From Nymphaea colorata (taxonomy: Eukaryota > Streptophyta > Magnoliopsida > Nymphaeales > Nymphaeaceae), in contig NC_045143.1 of NCBI RefSeq assembly GCF_008831285.2, positions 8,319,503-8,379,502 on the forward strand: a stretch of 60,000 nt of DNA. The letters run 5' to 3'. Positions within the stretch are counted from its first letter, which is position 1. Each line of letters starts with the position of its first letter. Made by a program: the position numbers and the translations under genes. Under the pieces are notes generated by a model. The model made no database searches. It had not been told where the DNA came from and saw only the letters and a program-made list of their open reading frames with translations. Shown here one piece after another: positions 1 to 12,363 of the stretch.

Positions 1-2538
1 TGAACAAGGTGAACTCATGCATGATCCAAGTGGCTATCAGTGTCTAGCTAGGAGGCTAATCTACTTAAGCATCACATGATTATACAATCAGTTTGCCATT
101 GTATTACAGTTCATGCAACACAAGTACATGTTTATGCTGCTCTCAAAGTGGTTCATATTTGAAAGTAGACTTGGGACAAGGTATATTATCACTATGAAGT
201 CATTTTTTAAAATGTTTACTTAGGAGAAATAATTTTCGACGTAAAACCTTCAAGGTCATATCCTTATGTCTCCAAGGTTCTAGTTTGCTTTATGGCTCAG
301 GTGAACCTATAATACATCTTTCAACTCGAGTGTCATGCATGCGATGGTTTGCAGTCCAAAGGAATAACATACTAAAGCATGATGGCAACCACAATATTCA
401 AATCTCGGACCTCTCAAGTGTGAGCTGCATTGGCACCCAACTGCACTATACCCCTTAGGTCACAAAGCATAGTCATTAGTTATTGCATGTTTTTGGGACA
501 TACCAACTCCAACATTTTGGGAAACAAAGAACCAAGTAGATGTTTGCCATTCACTTGCTAAGTTGGAAATATGAAATTATGGCCATTGTTGAGTGTCTTA
601 AAATGATGTTAACCAACTAACTTACATGTCTCTCAAACATAACCCACCATTTTCTTTGTGATGATCAAATGGTTGTGTTGCTATAAATCTCTTATTTTAA
701 AAGTGCTATACAAAACATATCAATACACTGCAAGAAATCATGTATTCATTGGCATGCAAAAACGTGGGCAAAGATGTTTAAAAACATTAGGAAAAGTAAC
801 ACTAACATGACTTGTGGCATAAAAAATGATGTCAAATAAATGATGTCAAATAAACTGGTGCTGCTAATGGTTTAAGAGCAAGAAATGCATGCGCTAGTGA
901 AGAAGCCATTCACTGGTATGAAAATCACATTATAAAAAATGCAAAAAGGAAAAAAATTGAAGAAGGTTACAAGTTGTTATTCACAATTACCTTTTTAGCG
1001 ATGCAACATGTGCATCAGTTAATATGTGTGCTTTCACTGGTGTTCTCTACCACCATTGAAGTTTGTGAACAATGCCCCAATATTTGTATAAGGAGTTGTT
1101 GGTCCTTGTAGTCTTAAGATTTCAATGAGATTTTTTGCTATGTTACTGAAGATCTCTAGTAACATTTTGCTATGCATCACTAAATATTTTAACTTTTTAG
1201 TGGCATGACTGACCAGGGTACAACAAATAACTGTTCTTTTACATAAGTTTAAAATCATATATCTCTATTTTGGGAACATATAACACTAAGTTCATTTATG
1301 TATATAAATTACTACATCCAACATGACCATACGACAACATATGTATATTCACATTTATATAAATTAATTAGTTCCTAACAATGGGAAGGTACAATAATAT
1401 TTGCACATTTACATTATGATGTGCATTAATACATCCCAAATTTGAAACACATAACAACAATATAGTACACAAAACAACATATTTTCAACCATCTTCCTTA
1501 TTACCTATTTCCTTGCATCTTCAATGTTTGAGTTAAAGCATGGCAACAACAACGTAACAACAATTAACACTGATTGCTACATAATAAAAAGCAAAGAACA
1601 AAGAAGAAGAAGAAAACCATCAATTGTTTTACAAAAATAAAGGATCATTCCTTCATTTAATTTCCTTTTGATATTTGTCTATCAATGGCTATCTTCCAAT
1701 TTTGTCTATTTGACAATACTATCCACATGCATCTAGTGCCATCCATATGCATCCATTTAAAATTAAAATTGCTTGTATATGGTAAGTATCAACATCCCTT
1801 CTAAATGTTTGAGAGGCTAATCATTCAAGAAGGGCTTGCTGTCTAGGGAAAGGAAGTTGTAAGATTTGAGAAATCTAAATCTCAAAAATTTGCTTTTATA
1901 GGATTCAACCCTCTTTTGAATAATGGAAGTCTTAAAAAATGCAATGGAGTAAATACTTACTACTAAAGAGTAGCCTTTTAGGATTTCCTTTAATGATGCA
2001 TGCATATATATGACATAAGTGTCGTTAATATCAGACAAAATCGGCCTTTGCTCAATTCGCTTGGAAGGGTGATACAAGGGACAGCGAAAATCGATGTTGA
2101 TGATGGCAATGGTGCACCCGTCAACTTTAGTTACCATGCCCCACAACTTTAGCGCAAGGTCATAACGCTCAAGGGAATCAAACTAATGACCTGCTTATTT
2201 ACAGCCCCTAACTGACAAGCTGCGTTATGCCCCTTGAGGCATCCTTTTTCACTTAGAGTCTTTATTCCTCCTTCGAAAGCTCAAACACTTTTCTTTGTGT
2301 TGATTTTGCAACTTTATGTTTTGCAAGTTGAAGCTTGCTGAAGCAAAACAGTAGCCCGATGTTCCTACAGCCCATTCGGCAAGCATCTCCAATTTTGGTA
2401 GCCACCTACAGTTCCATGCTGGCATAATAACTTGGCCAATAGCAGCATTAGAAAAGGTATTGTATTCTCTTTAATGGTGAAACCCTTTCCCTTTTCTTCT
2501 TTTCAACCAACAAGCACTGCTCATTGGCAACCGCTTCA
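1..2538. other. Intergenic, nothing recognised
   Basis: AT-rich sequence with only short open frames on both strands. The longest (1817-2146, minus, 109 codons) shows no motif I recognise and has no promoter or splice context. No RNA gene or terminal-repeat structure was seen. Confidence 0.5.
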
Positions 2539-2680
2539 TTTCTCATTTCAATTCTTTATTCATGTGCCTAATGGGATTTTTCATTGGATTTCTCATTTTT
2601 CCTTCTTTATTCATGTGCCCATGGGGTTTTTCATTCACTTTTCTCATTTTGCATTTTTTGTTCATGTTCCCATGATTTTA
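2539..2680. repeat. Minisatellite, about 50-bp unit, three copies
   Basis: Three consecutive copies begin at 2539, 2589 and 2640 with the phrase tttctcattt, followed in each by a stretch like ttcatgtgcccatggg. The periods are 50 and 51 bp and the copies differ by scattered substitutions. A short open frame crosses it but is only a translation of the repeat. Confidence 0.75.
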
Positions 2681-3111
2681 TTATTTAACTTGTTCATTGT
2701 TAACTCTAACTTTGGTTAAGCTTTCTTTTTACTATTTTACTGTTCTCAAAAAGTGCTCAATTATATTGTTTTTACTTTTTATTCGATTGCACAATGATGG
2801 ATTTCGTTTGAGCCTTTTTTCTTTAGTTTCTTTCTTTGTTCAATGTCAAGTGGCCAAATGCTTTGTCATAAGATATAGATTTGACTACAGGCTAAATGGT
2901 TTGTCAAAAGAGCACTATTTGATTTCACAACATGAGATTTTTGCTCTTTTCAATTGCATGTTACTTGTTTGATTTCCATTTACTCTCTTTATTCACACTT
3001 GATTGAGTGCAGTGTGGACAACTGAAGGTGCCATTGAGAATGAACATTGTGAATACAATATTGTTGCTGATGGTATGCTACATGTGAAAGTAATGCATAC
3101 ACTTTAAATTT

Positions 3112-3438
3112 TGTTGGTATATTGTGTGGTGTTCTATGTGTTTGCTTATGAAAAGCCAGTGCCCGTTAGGAACGTGGCTCTTTCACACTCTCTTAACACA
3201 CCAAGAGAAGAGAAAATCAAAGAAGAGAAAAAGAAAGAACACACAAATGTTTACATGTTTTGGAGATAGAGTTATCATATATCCATGGCCGCCGCACAAA
3301 AGTTTTTTCACTACCACAAAAGAATAAAAAAAGTACAAAGAAACCACCCCTCACAAACATGGGGATTAGGGCAAACCTGCAATATGTAAGATTACATAAA
3401 TGCCTTTACAAGTATGGATCAGGCTCCATACTCTAACA
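3112..3438 (-). mobile_element. Copia-type LTR relic (solo or fragment), minus orientation
   Basis: Read on the minus strand this stretch starts TGTTAGAGTATGG at 3438 and ends ATACCAACA at 3112, giving TG...CA ends with a short inverted repeat. Its first half matches the insert at 7025-7310 in order: GATCCATACT, an AAGGGCAT-like block, GGTTTGCCCTAATCC, and a GGCCGCCGC or CGGCGGCC block. I see no matching 5-bp duplication at the two edges and no internal region, so it is either an old solo LTR or a fragment. That pair of related copies, rather than any coding content, is the basis for the LTR call. Confidence 0.55.
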
Positions 3439-5000
3439 CTGCGCACCATCCACTATGTTATATAGAAATTGGAAAGTATTATCTTTTATATATTACATTG
3501 AACTCTATATTGTGGCAAAATCTGCCAAACAATGATCTAGCACGGGATATTTTTTTTGAATTTTTTAATATATTTAAATGTTTTCAAAATCTTTAAATTT
3601 AAAATGCAGTTTTAATCAACTGATTCATAAACAATTTTGGTTCTGACTTAATTCAATTTGCTGAATCATTTGGCTTTCTGATTCTATTCAGAAACCGATA
3701 CTGATAACATTTGATGATACATGATTAAAAAAATGACATTGTTTCTTAAATCCTTGAATTATTATTTTTCCATTTCTACAGTTTTCATGGAATGAAATGT
3801 AAAATATAAATTTATCTTTGAATGACAATTCAAATAGTATATTTGTATATAGATCTGTATGTATATAATGTAAGGTTCCAAAATTCAGATGCATCCATGT
3901 GCTGATTATATTGAATGCAACACCATATTGAGTTGCTGACAAAAGTTCTTTTCACTACAGGACGATTTTGTTGCACGAGAAAGAAGGCCATAACATTGAC
4001 AAAAACACTAGCATACATATTTCGCTAGGTAAAGATTCACCAATAGAGAGCTTTGATGTGCACTGCCGATATAAAACTATACGGGCGACAAAGATCACCG
4101 GCGTAGCAATTTTTAGCGGTCTCGTTCCTCGCTAGAGCCAATTCCAAGAGCAGAGGTAGTAGCGGCTTAGCTGCGAACGTATTTCACAGGTACATGACTA
4201 AAGATTTTGGTTGAAATTATAGAAAGTTCAATCCTGCTGAACAGTACAAAATTCTATTGGTTTCTACTCTACTAAAAACAGACTTTTTAAAAGTTTTTTC
4301 TTGATTTTTGGATTTATTTTCACATATTGGCCTAAATTTTTATTATATTTGGGCATTTTAGGGTTAAAGATAGAATATTAAGATCCTAGGGTCTTTAGGT
4401 TGTTATAGTAAGGAAATATGTTAGAGTATCGACAGTACTTCTAGGATACCTTATTATTTTCTCCTATTTAGAGTATTTTCCTTCATTTCTATTTGCTTGT
4501 TTTGTTGCGTTCGTTCTTTTTTTGAATGGATCTAAGAAAAATTTTTGTTTTTCATGAGATGGGCAAATTTGATAACCGGAAAACATAGTATTTCATAGAT
4601 CTGTTCCAATACTACATTCCAAAGAATGCATCATTCTTGTCACCAAATGATTTTCGTGGGTTTTGGCCCTTGGATTAGAAATCATTCACCTGCTATAGCC
4701 TATACCAAAGCCCCTTTAGGTCTAATGCATATGCAAGTATGCTTGACTTCCTGCACATATATTACCAACTATGAAATAGAGCATCATGTGGGGAAAATAA
4801 ACATTTAATTAACAAAATTGGAAAAGACTAAAGAGAAAAAATTTCACAAATTTTGATTTTTTTTTTCTTTTGGGTCGATTAAATGTTGAAATACTTAAAA
4901 AACGTCTTGGGTATCATACTGTCAGGATATGCACATAAGGATTTTTTTTTTCAAATTATTTTCTGTTTACCAGGTTATTAAATCCAATACCTCCCAAATC
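3439..5000. other. Intergenic, nothing recognised
   Basis: AT-rich. A slightly GC-richer patch at about 4050-4190 (acgggcgacaaagatcacc) looks like transposon debris, but no terminal repeats can be paired. No coding motif was found. Confidence 0.4.
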
Positions 5001-5400
5001 TGGGGATGTCAATGGATTGGATCCAAATTGGACATATCGTTTACCATATCCAATATGCTGAATGTTTACATATTCAAATCTAAATTCACATTTGGAAGCA
5101 AATGAAAAAGTCTTAAGCCATATCTAAGTCCGATTCTAAATTCACAATCAGAATCCGTTCCAAATCCAAGCTTTTATTTGTACATATATATGAATCAGGA
5201 TCTGATTTTTAAATAAACAACGGAATCCAACATGCATTATTAAATGCTAGAACCCCCCAAATTTCAAAACATATAGATATTGAATATAAGATTTTTATTT
5301 CAAAATCAATGGAATCCCATCAGATATCTATCTGAATACTTGGAAATAAATCTTATTAGATATCCATTTCTTGATCCAAATCCAATCCAGTTTCTTAATC
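5001..5400. repeat. Dispersed repeat remnant, copy 1
   Basis: Begins tggggatgtcaatggattgg and continues with repeated 'catatccaa', 'aatccgttcc' and 'ccaaatcc' phrases. The same kind of text recurs at 8121-8430 (agggatgtcaaagaatcgg onward) and less clearly at 6480-6640. It looks like one non-autonomous repeat family. No termini or TSD could be fixed. Confidence 0.4.
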
Positions 5401-5402
5401 GG

Positions 5403-5432
5403 ACACACACACACACACATATATATATATAT
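5403..5432. repeat. Compound microsatellite (AC)n(AT)n
   Basis: An uninterrupted (AC) run at 5403-5418 passes directly into an (AT) run at 5419-5432. Confidence 0.95.
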
Positions 5433-6936
5433 CCGACTATATGTATATATATCCGACTTAGAAGTCAAATTTTGGTAAGCTGGAAGGTTAATAAGTACTC
5501 ATGAGTTATGGCTCGTGCTTTCTCTCTTGGTTCACTTTTTCTCTCCACAGTCCTTTTTTTTAAACCTTTAGAATGAGACAAGACCTGTAAAACCAGTTGA
5601 TTTGACTCATTTTCAATACATGCTTAAGAGTACATGTCTTGCTGCAAGGCTTGGTCCATTTGAATTCTCCGCCTAATATATACTTGAGTTATGATTCACT
5701 AAGTGCTACAAATGAAATTACTTTTTTTTTTTCAAAAAATATATACAAATTAGTATTTAAACGTGAGAAAGTAGATTTCAGTGACATCTTATAGTAGATT
5801 TATATGATATCTTATGAATCATGAATCGGTAGATTGAGTGATTTATAATTAATTTGCGTGGTCATCATATTTATTCACTTCATCACTTAAGATGAACGAT
5901 ATAGTTACAATGTAGATCTCAACTTTGGACCGAATATGTGATCCTGATCAATAATGTGGCAGTACTTTTTTAGAGGCCAGGATACAATTTCATGTTATTT
6001 GGCAACGCAAGGATAAACTTCTACACGGGCATTTCAGACTTCAAGAATCGAATCGGCACAGTTCATCGCATTTCAACTTTCATGGAAGAATATCATAAAA
6101 TCGACAAGCTCTAGCCAACAAAGAAAGCATCGTGTTAAAAAAGTATTATGACCTCCAACAAGCCTTGGATTAACTTCTTTGCATCGTCTCGCTTATCAAG
6201 AGAAATCAACTTTCTATATCCACATAACGTTCTAAAACAATTTTTTAATGTTGTGTATGGTCATTTTTTTTATTTTTCAGGTCAAAGAATATCATACAGC
6301 CTGAATACACGAGGCAGTATGATAAACTTGGAGTTTCATATTGATTTTTTTTGGAGAAGAATGAAAATTAATGTGATATATCTAATAACAATGCCCCCCA
6401 TCCCACTTCAACATATAATTTTCTTCAATTACCGACAAACATGGACTTGTTTAGGACCCAAGATCTGATACAAATGGGGCTGGGGATTCAGTATGCATGC
6501 AGTGGAGACGACTGAATCTGAACCTAAAACTGAATCAAATTCACCCTTATTGAATCCTGATTGGACTACAAAATTCCAGATTCCATTTCGAGTCTGGGTC
6601 TGAATCCAATCAGAGAGATGGTCTAATTAGGTCGAATTTGCTAAATGGTGGATCCCAACCAAAACATCAGTGCCCATAACATTGCCTAGTTGACGGAACT
6701 TCGTGAATTCAAGTCCCGGCAAGTGTACGGGAAAAATGCAAGATGAGGACGGGTTGCAGTGGAGATACTACATGCATCTTGTCAGTCAAAACTTGTTAGC
6801 AGAGGTCAGTTTTAATTAGTATCTAAGTGCACTTTCGAAGGTGAAGATCAACTGCCTCAACATGAACTCTTCCTTACTACCTACTTCTGAAGTCTTAGGA
6901 CTGACCTGGGTGGAGAGCGGGTATTCTCGGAGTCTT
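5433..6936. other. Intergenic, nothing recognised
   Basis: AT-rich with short open frames lacking recognisable motifs (the longest is 6148-6468, plus, 106 codons). It includes a weak further copy of the 'gaatcc' repeat text near 6480-6640. Confidence 0.4.
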
Positions 6937-7023
6937 ATTCTTGAAAGAAGATTATAAGAATAAAAGCAGAAGGGACATGAATCATTCAAGAAAGGGAATA
7001 GATTTACTTTCTTGAAAGGAAGA
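6937..7023 (+). repeat. 87-bp perfect direct repeat, left copy
   Basis: Runs from attcttgaaagaagattata to cttgaaaggaaga. By eye it is identical along its whole length to 7311-7397. The pair brackets the LTR-like insert at 7024-7310. Confidence 0.9.
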
Positions 7024-7310
7024 TTGTTGGTGTATGGAACTTGATCCATACTGGAAATTTTTCCTTATGTAAGGGCATATATGTCATTTTGTACAAATAC
7101 GGGTTTGCCCTAATCCTTATGTTTTGAGGATGGCCGCCGCTTGTTTGTGTGTCTGTCTGTGTGTTCTTCTGAGAGAGAGAATACAAGAGATCTGTGCGAC
7201 CGTGGACGTAGGAGATTATTGCTCCGAACCACGTAAATCGTTGTCTTTTTCCTTGTTTCTTCTAACCCCTTCTTGAGAGTGTGAGAGGAGAGTTTATTGT
7301 GTTGTTCCTA
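7024..7310 (+). mobile_element. Truncated Copia-type LTR between 87-bp direct repeats
   Basis: TGTTGGTGTATGG begins at 7025 and the following text matches the LTR relic at 3112-3438 in the other orientation (GATCCATACT, AAGGGCAT, GGTTTGCCCTAATCC, GGCCGCCGC, GAGAGTGTGA, TTCCTAA). The last ~55 bp of the 3-kb copy, including its CCAACA end, are missing here. The flanks are a perfect 87-bp duplication instead of the 5 bp an integrase makes. A fragment copied or ligated into a staggered double-strand break would give both features. A normal solo LTR would not. Confidence 0.6.
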
Positions 7311-7397
7311 ATTCTTGAAAGAAGATTATAAGAATAAAAGCAGAAGGGACATGAATCATTCAAGAAAGGGAATAGATTTACTTTCTTGAAAGGAAGA
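7311..7397 (+). repeat. 87-bp perfect direct repeat, right copy
   Basis: Identical to 6937-7023. After this copy unique sequence resumes (acacgtcagtgaac). Confidence 0.9.
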
Positions 7398-8120
7398 CAC
7401 GTCAGTGAACATCAAAGGGATTCCGAACTTAACACATTAAAAAAACCGAGTACCTTATTTGAAGAGTACTGCATAACCACATGAATAAGCTCGCGTAAAC
7501 CCATGAATTTGAGATCCAATGTAGAGTTTGCTTAGAAAGTATTTAATACATAAACAAGAAAAATTAACTCATACTCTAGTGGGGCTCCGTTGACCCCAAA
7601 AGTTTTTGGTAGGATTTCTTGTTAAGGGCGATCAGGTTGATACATTCTTGAGAGACAACCAACCAGAGCTATACTTTTCTTGGCCTATATAAAAGGCATA
7701 ATATCAACTAATGTGACCAAACTATGAGTTGTTATAGAATAGGCAGAACAAGTAAAGAATGCATTGTTCACAAGAGAAACCACGTGACTTCCATCAGATT
7801 GGTTGGATACTTTAGCATCAATTTTGAATCTATTTCACTAACATGCACGCAAGAACTTGCCATGAGCTGCACAATGTTTGCGCTGTGATTTTATATCTTT
7901 ATTGAAAATTCTGTTCATCAAATCTGGAAAAATTGATATGAGCTCGAGAAATTTTGTTTTCCAACACATTCAAAGCTTTGTTTTCTTGATCATTCCAAAA
8001 CATGTACGGTGCATTCTGCCACATGCAAATTTAAATATGGGGTTTTGGAGGGAAATAAATGGAGTTTTGAGAAAGAAGAAATTAGCAACCTTCCCATTTC
8101 AAAAGGCTGGGGATTTTGGT
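7398..8120. other. Intergenic, nothing recognised
   Basis: No gene, RNA or terminal-repeat signal found. Open frames at 7878-8200 are short and lack motifs. Confidence 0.4.
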
Positions 8121-8430
8121 TAGGGATGTCAAAGAATCGGAATTGGATCATATGTACACTTTATGATATCCTCTTAACTATTGGATGTTCACATATTTGA
8201 ATTCGAATATCAATGAACAACTGTCGAGAATATATTCCAATTCGAATCCGAATCTTACAATCTGAATTTTTACGTCCACAACTGAATCTGTATCTTACTT
8301 TTAAACTGAAACCAAACCACATTATAATATGGAAATGGAAAGAACTGACTTTGAAAATGAATGGATAATATATAATAGGATATTTATTTTAATTAAATAC
8401 GAATTCCAATCCAATCATATATATTGGATA
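8121..8430. repeat. Dispersed repeat remnant, copy 2
   Basis: Starts agggatgtcaaagaatcgg and shares with 5001-5400 the succession of 'tgttcacatatt', 'aattcgaat', 'tccaattcgaatccgaatc' and 'ccaatccaatcatatata' phrases. Confidence 0.4.
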
Positions 8431-8913
8431 ACTTTTTTTTTTGAAATTTGCAACCAAAAGGCCTCCACCGGGAGTTTTACCACAGCTCGCCCCCATTTTT
8501 TTTTATAAGCTAGTACAATTAAAAAATTCAGTATAATTTTTTTATATTTTATGCCAAAATATCTGACCTAAAAGTCCAAAAAAAGAAGAAAGCGTATGTA
8601 ATTACTATGTCAAAACTAGACTCAATATTTACAAGACAAGGGTGCGATATGTACATTGTTTATTATTCATTAATTTTATAACATTTTCAAATGGTTTTAC
8701 CTTAACTATTTTTATTCTTTTTCATTTTTCAAAAAATGCACAATAATACGTTCCGGCTATCCATAATAGCCGATTCAATTAACCAATAGCAACTATATTT
8801 GCATGGCGATCCAGCAGGCGGGTGGTTTCACTTAACCAATGGGAACTATATACGAACAAATGTAGATATATTTATTTATTAAGAATAATCATATGTACCG
8901 TCCAAGACCTACG

Positions 8914-8930
8914 CGAGAGAGAGAGAGAGA
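8914..8930. repeat. (GA)n microsatellite
   Basis: Uninterrupted GA dinucleotide run. Confidence 0.9.
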
Positions 8931-9094
8931 ATCTCAGGATTTCTTGTCAGAGTAGTAGAAGAGTGTTTCATTCCTGTTCCTTTGTTGCGATGCAGGAGCA
9001 TATATGCTGATGTACATATGTAACAAACGCGTCCGCAAGGAGGGGGTTGGTTTGATTGGCAATGAGTTTGAAGGGAACACACGTTTATGTGTTG

Positions 9095-9300
9095 CGATGC
9101 ACCAGGGCGGAGGGAGGGGGGGCCTGCCCGGGTGAGCTTAGAATTTTTTTTTTTTACATTGAAAAAATCAAATTTTTTTAGTTTGGTCCGACCGATCGCT
9201 CCTCATCGCTCTTCTTGGGCCAACCCTGGCCCGGCCCGCAAACCGTTTTGACCTGACCCTAGAAAAAATCCTGGCTCAGCCCCCTCATCATGCAGAAACC
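9095..9300. repeat. GGCGGAG-type dispersed repeat remnant
   Basis: Contains gggcggagggaggggggg followed by a T-rich/A-rich core and a GC-rich 'ctggcccggcccgc' tail. The same leading motif with a following AT-rich core occurs near 17905 and 19990, which suggests a shared non-autonomous repeat. No TSD can be fixed. Confidence 0.35.
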
Positions 9301-9719
9301 GTGTTTGCTGTCCAAGAAAGTGCCTTTGCTGTCCAAGAAAGTGCCTGCTTTTCAACACTCACTCACAAGTGCAATGAAAACAAAATAATGCTGGAATGAA
9401 AAGTCAAATTCCATGACAGCCACAGCCTAACGGGTTTGCATTTGGTCCTTAAGTTCGTCTAGGGATTGGACTCATGCAAACTTTATTACAGGACCATACA
9501 TGACAACACATTTGCTCCAGTTTCCTTGCCCTTAGTGCAGGAGTCTTCTAGGCCCGGAGCCGGTGTCAATATAAAGTTGTTTATGTCGGTTCATGGCGCA
9601 AGCTAACATTGGCCTGAGCCTAAGAGTGGATCAGATTGTTACAAAGTTATTGTTCAAAAATGGGACTTCTCAAACATGGGCCTACACCACTTTCAAAATC
9701 AAACCTGGTTATATCCAGT

Positions 9720-9806
9720 GCATGAAATTTGTGCACCAATATAGTTAATAACTAAAATGCCTGCATGAAATTTTGTGCACTAATATAGTTAATAACTAAA
9801 ATACCT
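9720..9806 (+). repeat. 43-bp tandem duplication
   Basis: Two adjacent copies start at 9720 and 9763 with gcatgaaat, and both contain caatatagttaataactaaa or ctaatatagttaataactaa. Confidence 0.85.
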
Positions 9807-9936
9807 ATAGTTCACATTAAAGAAAACCTTTTGTAAAGACAAAAATAAAAATGAAAAAAGTAAAAAGATTATAAGGGATATTTCTTTTTAACAAATTACC
9901 AAAATATTTTTTTCTCCTTTATTGCATGTCGTGCGC
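9795..9936 (+). repeat. Dispersed direct repeat A, copy 1
   Basis: Shares a long diverged match with 11509-11692: actaaaatacct, a block of 'aaaaataaaaatgaaaaaag', then taacaaattaccaaaatatt and a gtgcgc end. The second copy carries about 40 extra bases in its first third. Confidence 0.7.
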
Positions 9937-10155
9937 ATGGCTCCCGCAACTTTTTCTCTTTCAAATTTAGTGTGTATGCTGTCGGTGAGTGATCAAATTA
10001 ATTTCTTAACTTGAATGTAGTTTTCTCGTGTAGAAAAGGTCAATAAGGGCATGATAATCTCAGATTTTGCTGGTAAAAGGAATAGTCTGGCAATAAATAG
10101 GGACTATTATGTAACTTGCTTGTGAAAGTTGAAATATTAATGTGATTTTTATGCA

Positions 10156-10190
10156 GAGAGAGGGAGAGAGAGAGAGAGAGAAAGAGAGAC
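10156..10190. repeat. GA-rich microsatellite
   Basis: Imperfect (GA)n run with GGGA and GAAA interruptions. Confidence 0.85.
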
Positions 10191-10318
10191 CTTGGTGCAG
10201 TAAGTTCTTTTTTTAGAGGGCAGAAGCTTCTTGGGTTCAGAACTGGGTTGATGCTGGGGATAGAGTTATTGCACATTCAGCTTATTGAAGGTCCAAGTTT
10301 GTTAAGTAGCCTAATAGT

Positions 10319-10356
10319 TAGAGAGAGTCAAGAGAAAAAAAAGAGAGAGAGGGAGA
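10319..10356. repeat. GA-rich imperfect microsatellite
   Basis: Purine-only stretch made of GAGAGA blocks separated by a short A run. Confidence 0.8.
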
Positions 10357-11508
10357 TGCAGGTCAACTCGATAAATTTAACACCCATGAGAATCAAACTG
10401 ATGACAGACTTTATACCTACCACCTCTATCACACTGATACGTGGGTTTAGCCCACGCACCCGTTCGACACGTGGATCCAAATATGGGACATGGGTGGGGC
10501 ATGCTAAAAAATAAACTATTAATTTAATGTTTTTTATTTTTATTATTTTTTTGTGATGCATCATATTATTTCGATGAACAATCGTTTCATTTTAAGATAT
10601 TGTAAGAGTGAACTATTAATTTAATGTTTTTTTTATTTTATCATTTTTGAGAATATAAAATTTGCCTTATCAGTGTATCTAAAACTTTCAAAATTGCCGT
10701 TCAATATCGCCGTACCCATACCCGTATCGTACCCGCACCCATGTAACATAATGTACGACCAACCTGAAATACGAAAAATGGGAGTAACATTTGAAGAAAA
10801 GAACTGGAGTATCATGCCATTCAATTCAACAAGATTAAACGAAGTGGGTGAGAAGCGATCGTCAAGGACTCAAAGGAGGGGACGGAAAGTGTCATGTTCT
10901 TGCGAAAGATTTCGAAAATTAACCAAGTTTTCTTTTTATCCCATAGTTTTTCATTTAAGGGACTCTAAATTTGGCAGTGAAGTTACAAGACGAAGTTCTT
11001 AATTACTATGCGAGTTAAGGGTTTAATAAATTTGTTGAGTATTTATTTTCTCTTCATCATCTGTCACATCACATTTGTTAGTTCTGTTTATAATGAATCC
11101 ATTAAAAATGAAAAAAAAAAGAAGCCAGGCTAATCCTCCACCTGGTTAGTAATTCATTGAATCAGAGGTGGAGATGCATGAGGTCTCCATGGAACATATA
11201 GCCCATGAAGCCCCCTTCTCTGAAAGCTTAATTTTAGTGGTTATGAGTCCAGTTATATAGAGCAGCTCTACGAGACCCGGGTCGGCAGCTGGCTTAAACC
11301 AAGAAAAAAAAAATCATTTTCCCCTCATTTTACAAAGACTAAGTTTTTGTAAATTTGATATAGTATTTTTTTTTTCAAAATTGGGGTAGATTCTTGGGTC
11401 ATGACCTCTTGCCGTTTCCGACTCTACTATTCTGGTGGTAAAACCAGAAATTTCTAGTTAACCCATAGTTACTCCTAAAATGGTGCAACCAATTTTTAGT
11501 GCATCATG

Positions 11509-11692
11509 ACTAAAATACCTTTAATTCACATTTAAAAAAATCCATACGACATATTAAAATACTTTTAATTTATATTAATTTTTTTTGTAAATGTAAAAAT
11601 AAAAATAAAAAAAAGTAAAAAGACCATAAAAAACATATTTTGTTAACAAATTACCAAAATATTTTTTCCTCCCTCAACTGCATACCGTGCGC
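11509..11692 (+). repeat. Dispersed direct repeat A, copy 2
   Basis: Partner of 9795-9936, same orientation, about 1.7 kb away. It ends accgtgcgc where copy 1 ends gtcgtgcgc. Confidence 0.7.
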
Positions 11693-12203
11693 GGAGCACT
11701 TAACTTTCTTGTTCCAACCTGCCCTCATCCTGTCCTTTCTTTCTTTGGCTTAGAATTTTCCTCCCTCTATGTCTAACCAGTAACCAATATGGAGACGGCA
11801 TGAAGATTGGATGTGGCCTGTGGGCACCAGATGGGGACGAGTTTTACGCATTTGAACCGGCAGGTTCTCCGGTGACTTCGCCGACCGGAGGGAGACTTCT
11901 CAATATCTCCATTAATGAGTCCTCCTCCATTTACCCCCAACTTATGAACGTCGTTGTCTTTGTCTCTCCCATCTTCTCTTCTTCCACTTGGTTCCCTTCC
12001 ATTTGCCTCACCAACTTGTGATGCATTTCACGCCAGACGTGAGTCGTCCCTAACTAAGTAAAATTGATGGCCTTGAATTTTAGGGCTTCATTCCTACCAC
12101 GTACTGCCTGTCCCTATGCCATTTATATCACGACGACCCTAATAATATCTGCCGTGTTCCAATGCAGCGCGCCCACACACATGTATTTAAACTTTATTTA
12201 CTA
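11693..12203. other. Less AT-rich stretch, no gene recognised
   Basis: The open frame 11800-12021 (plus, 73 codons) sits in locally GC-richer DNA but shows no motif, no convincing splice partner and no match I can name. Confidence 0.35.
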
Positions 12204-12363
12204 CCACTATATTTTGATAAACGTTAAATGATTGTTTTCCTCACACACACACATATATATATACATATGAAAAGTTAATGTTGCCACTATATTTTGATAA
12301 AACTTAAATGATTGTTTTCCTAACACACACCTATGTATGTACATATATAAAATTAATGTTGCC
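12204..12363 (+). repeat. 80-bp tandem duplication
   Basis: Two copies begin with ccactatattttgataaa at 12204 and 12284. Each continues with ttaaatgattgttttcct, a CA/TA-rich stretch and a terminal 'ttaatgttg'. Confidence 0.85.

Larger units (their letters stand above)
9937..11508. other. Intergenic with simple repeats, no gene recognised
   Basis: Holds two GA-rich tracts and a short direct repeat (aactattaatttaatgtttt near 10514 and again near 10612). Open frames at 10040-11002 follow the simple repeats or lack recognisable motifs. Confidence 0.4.
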
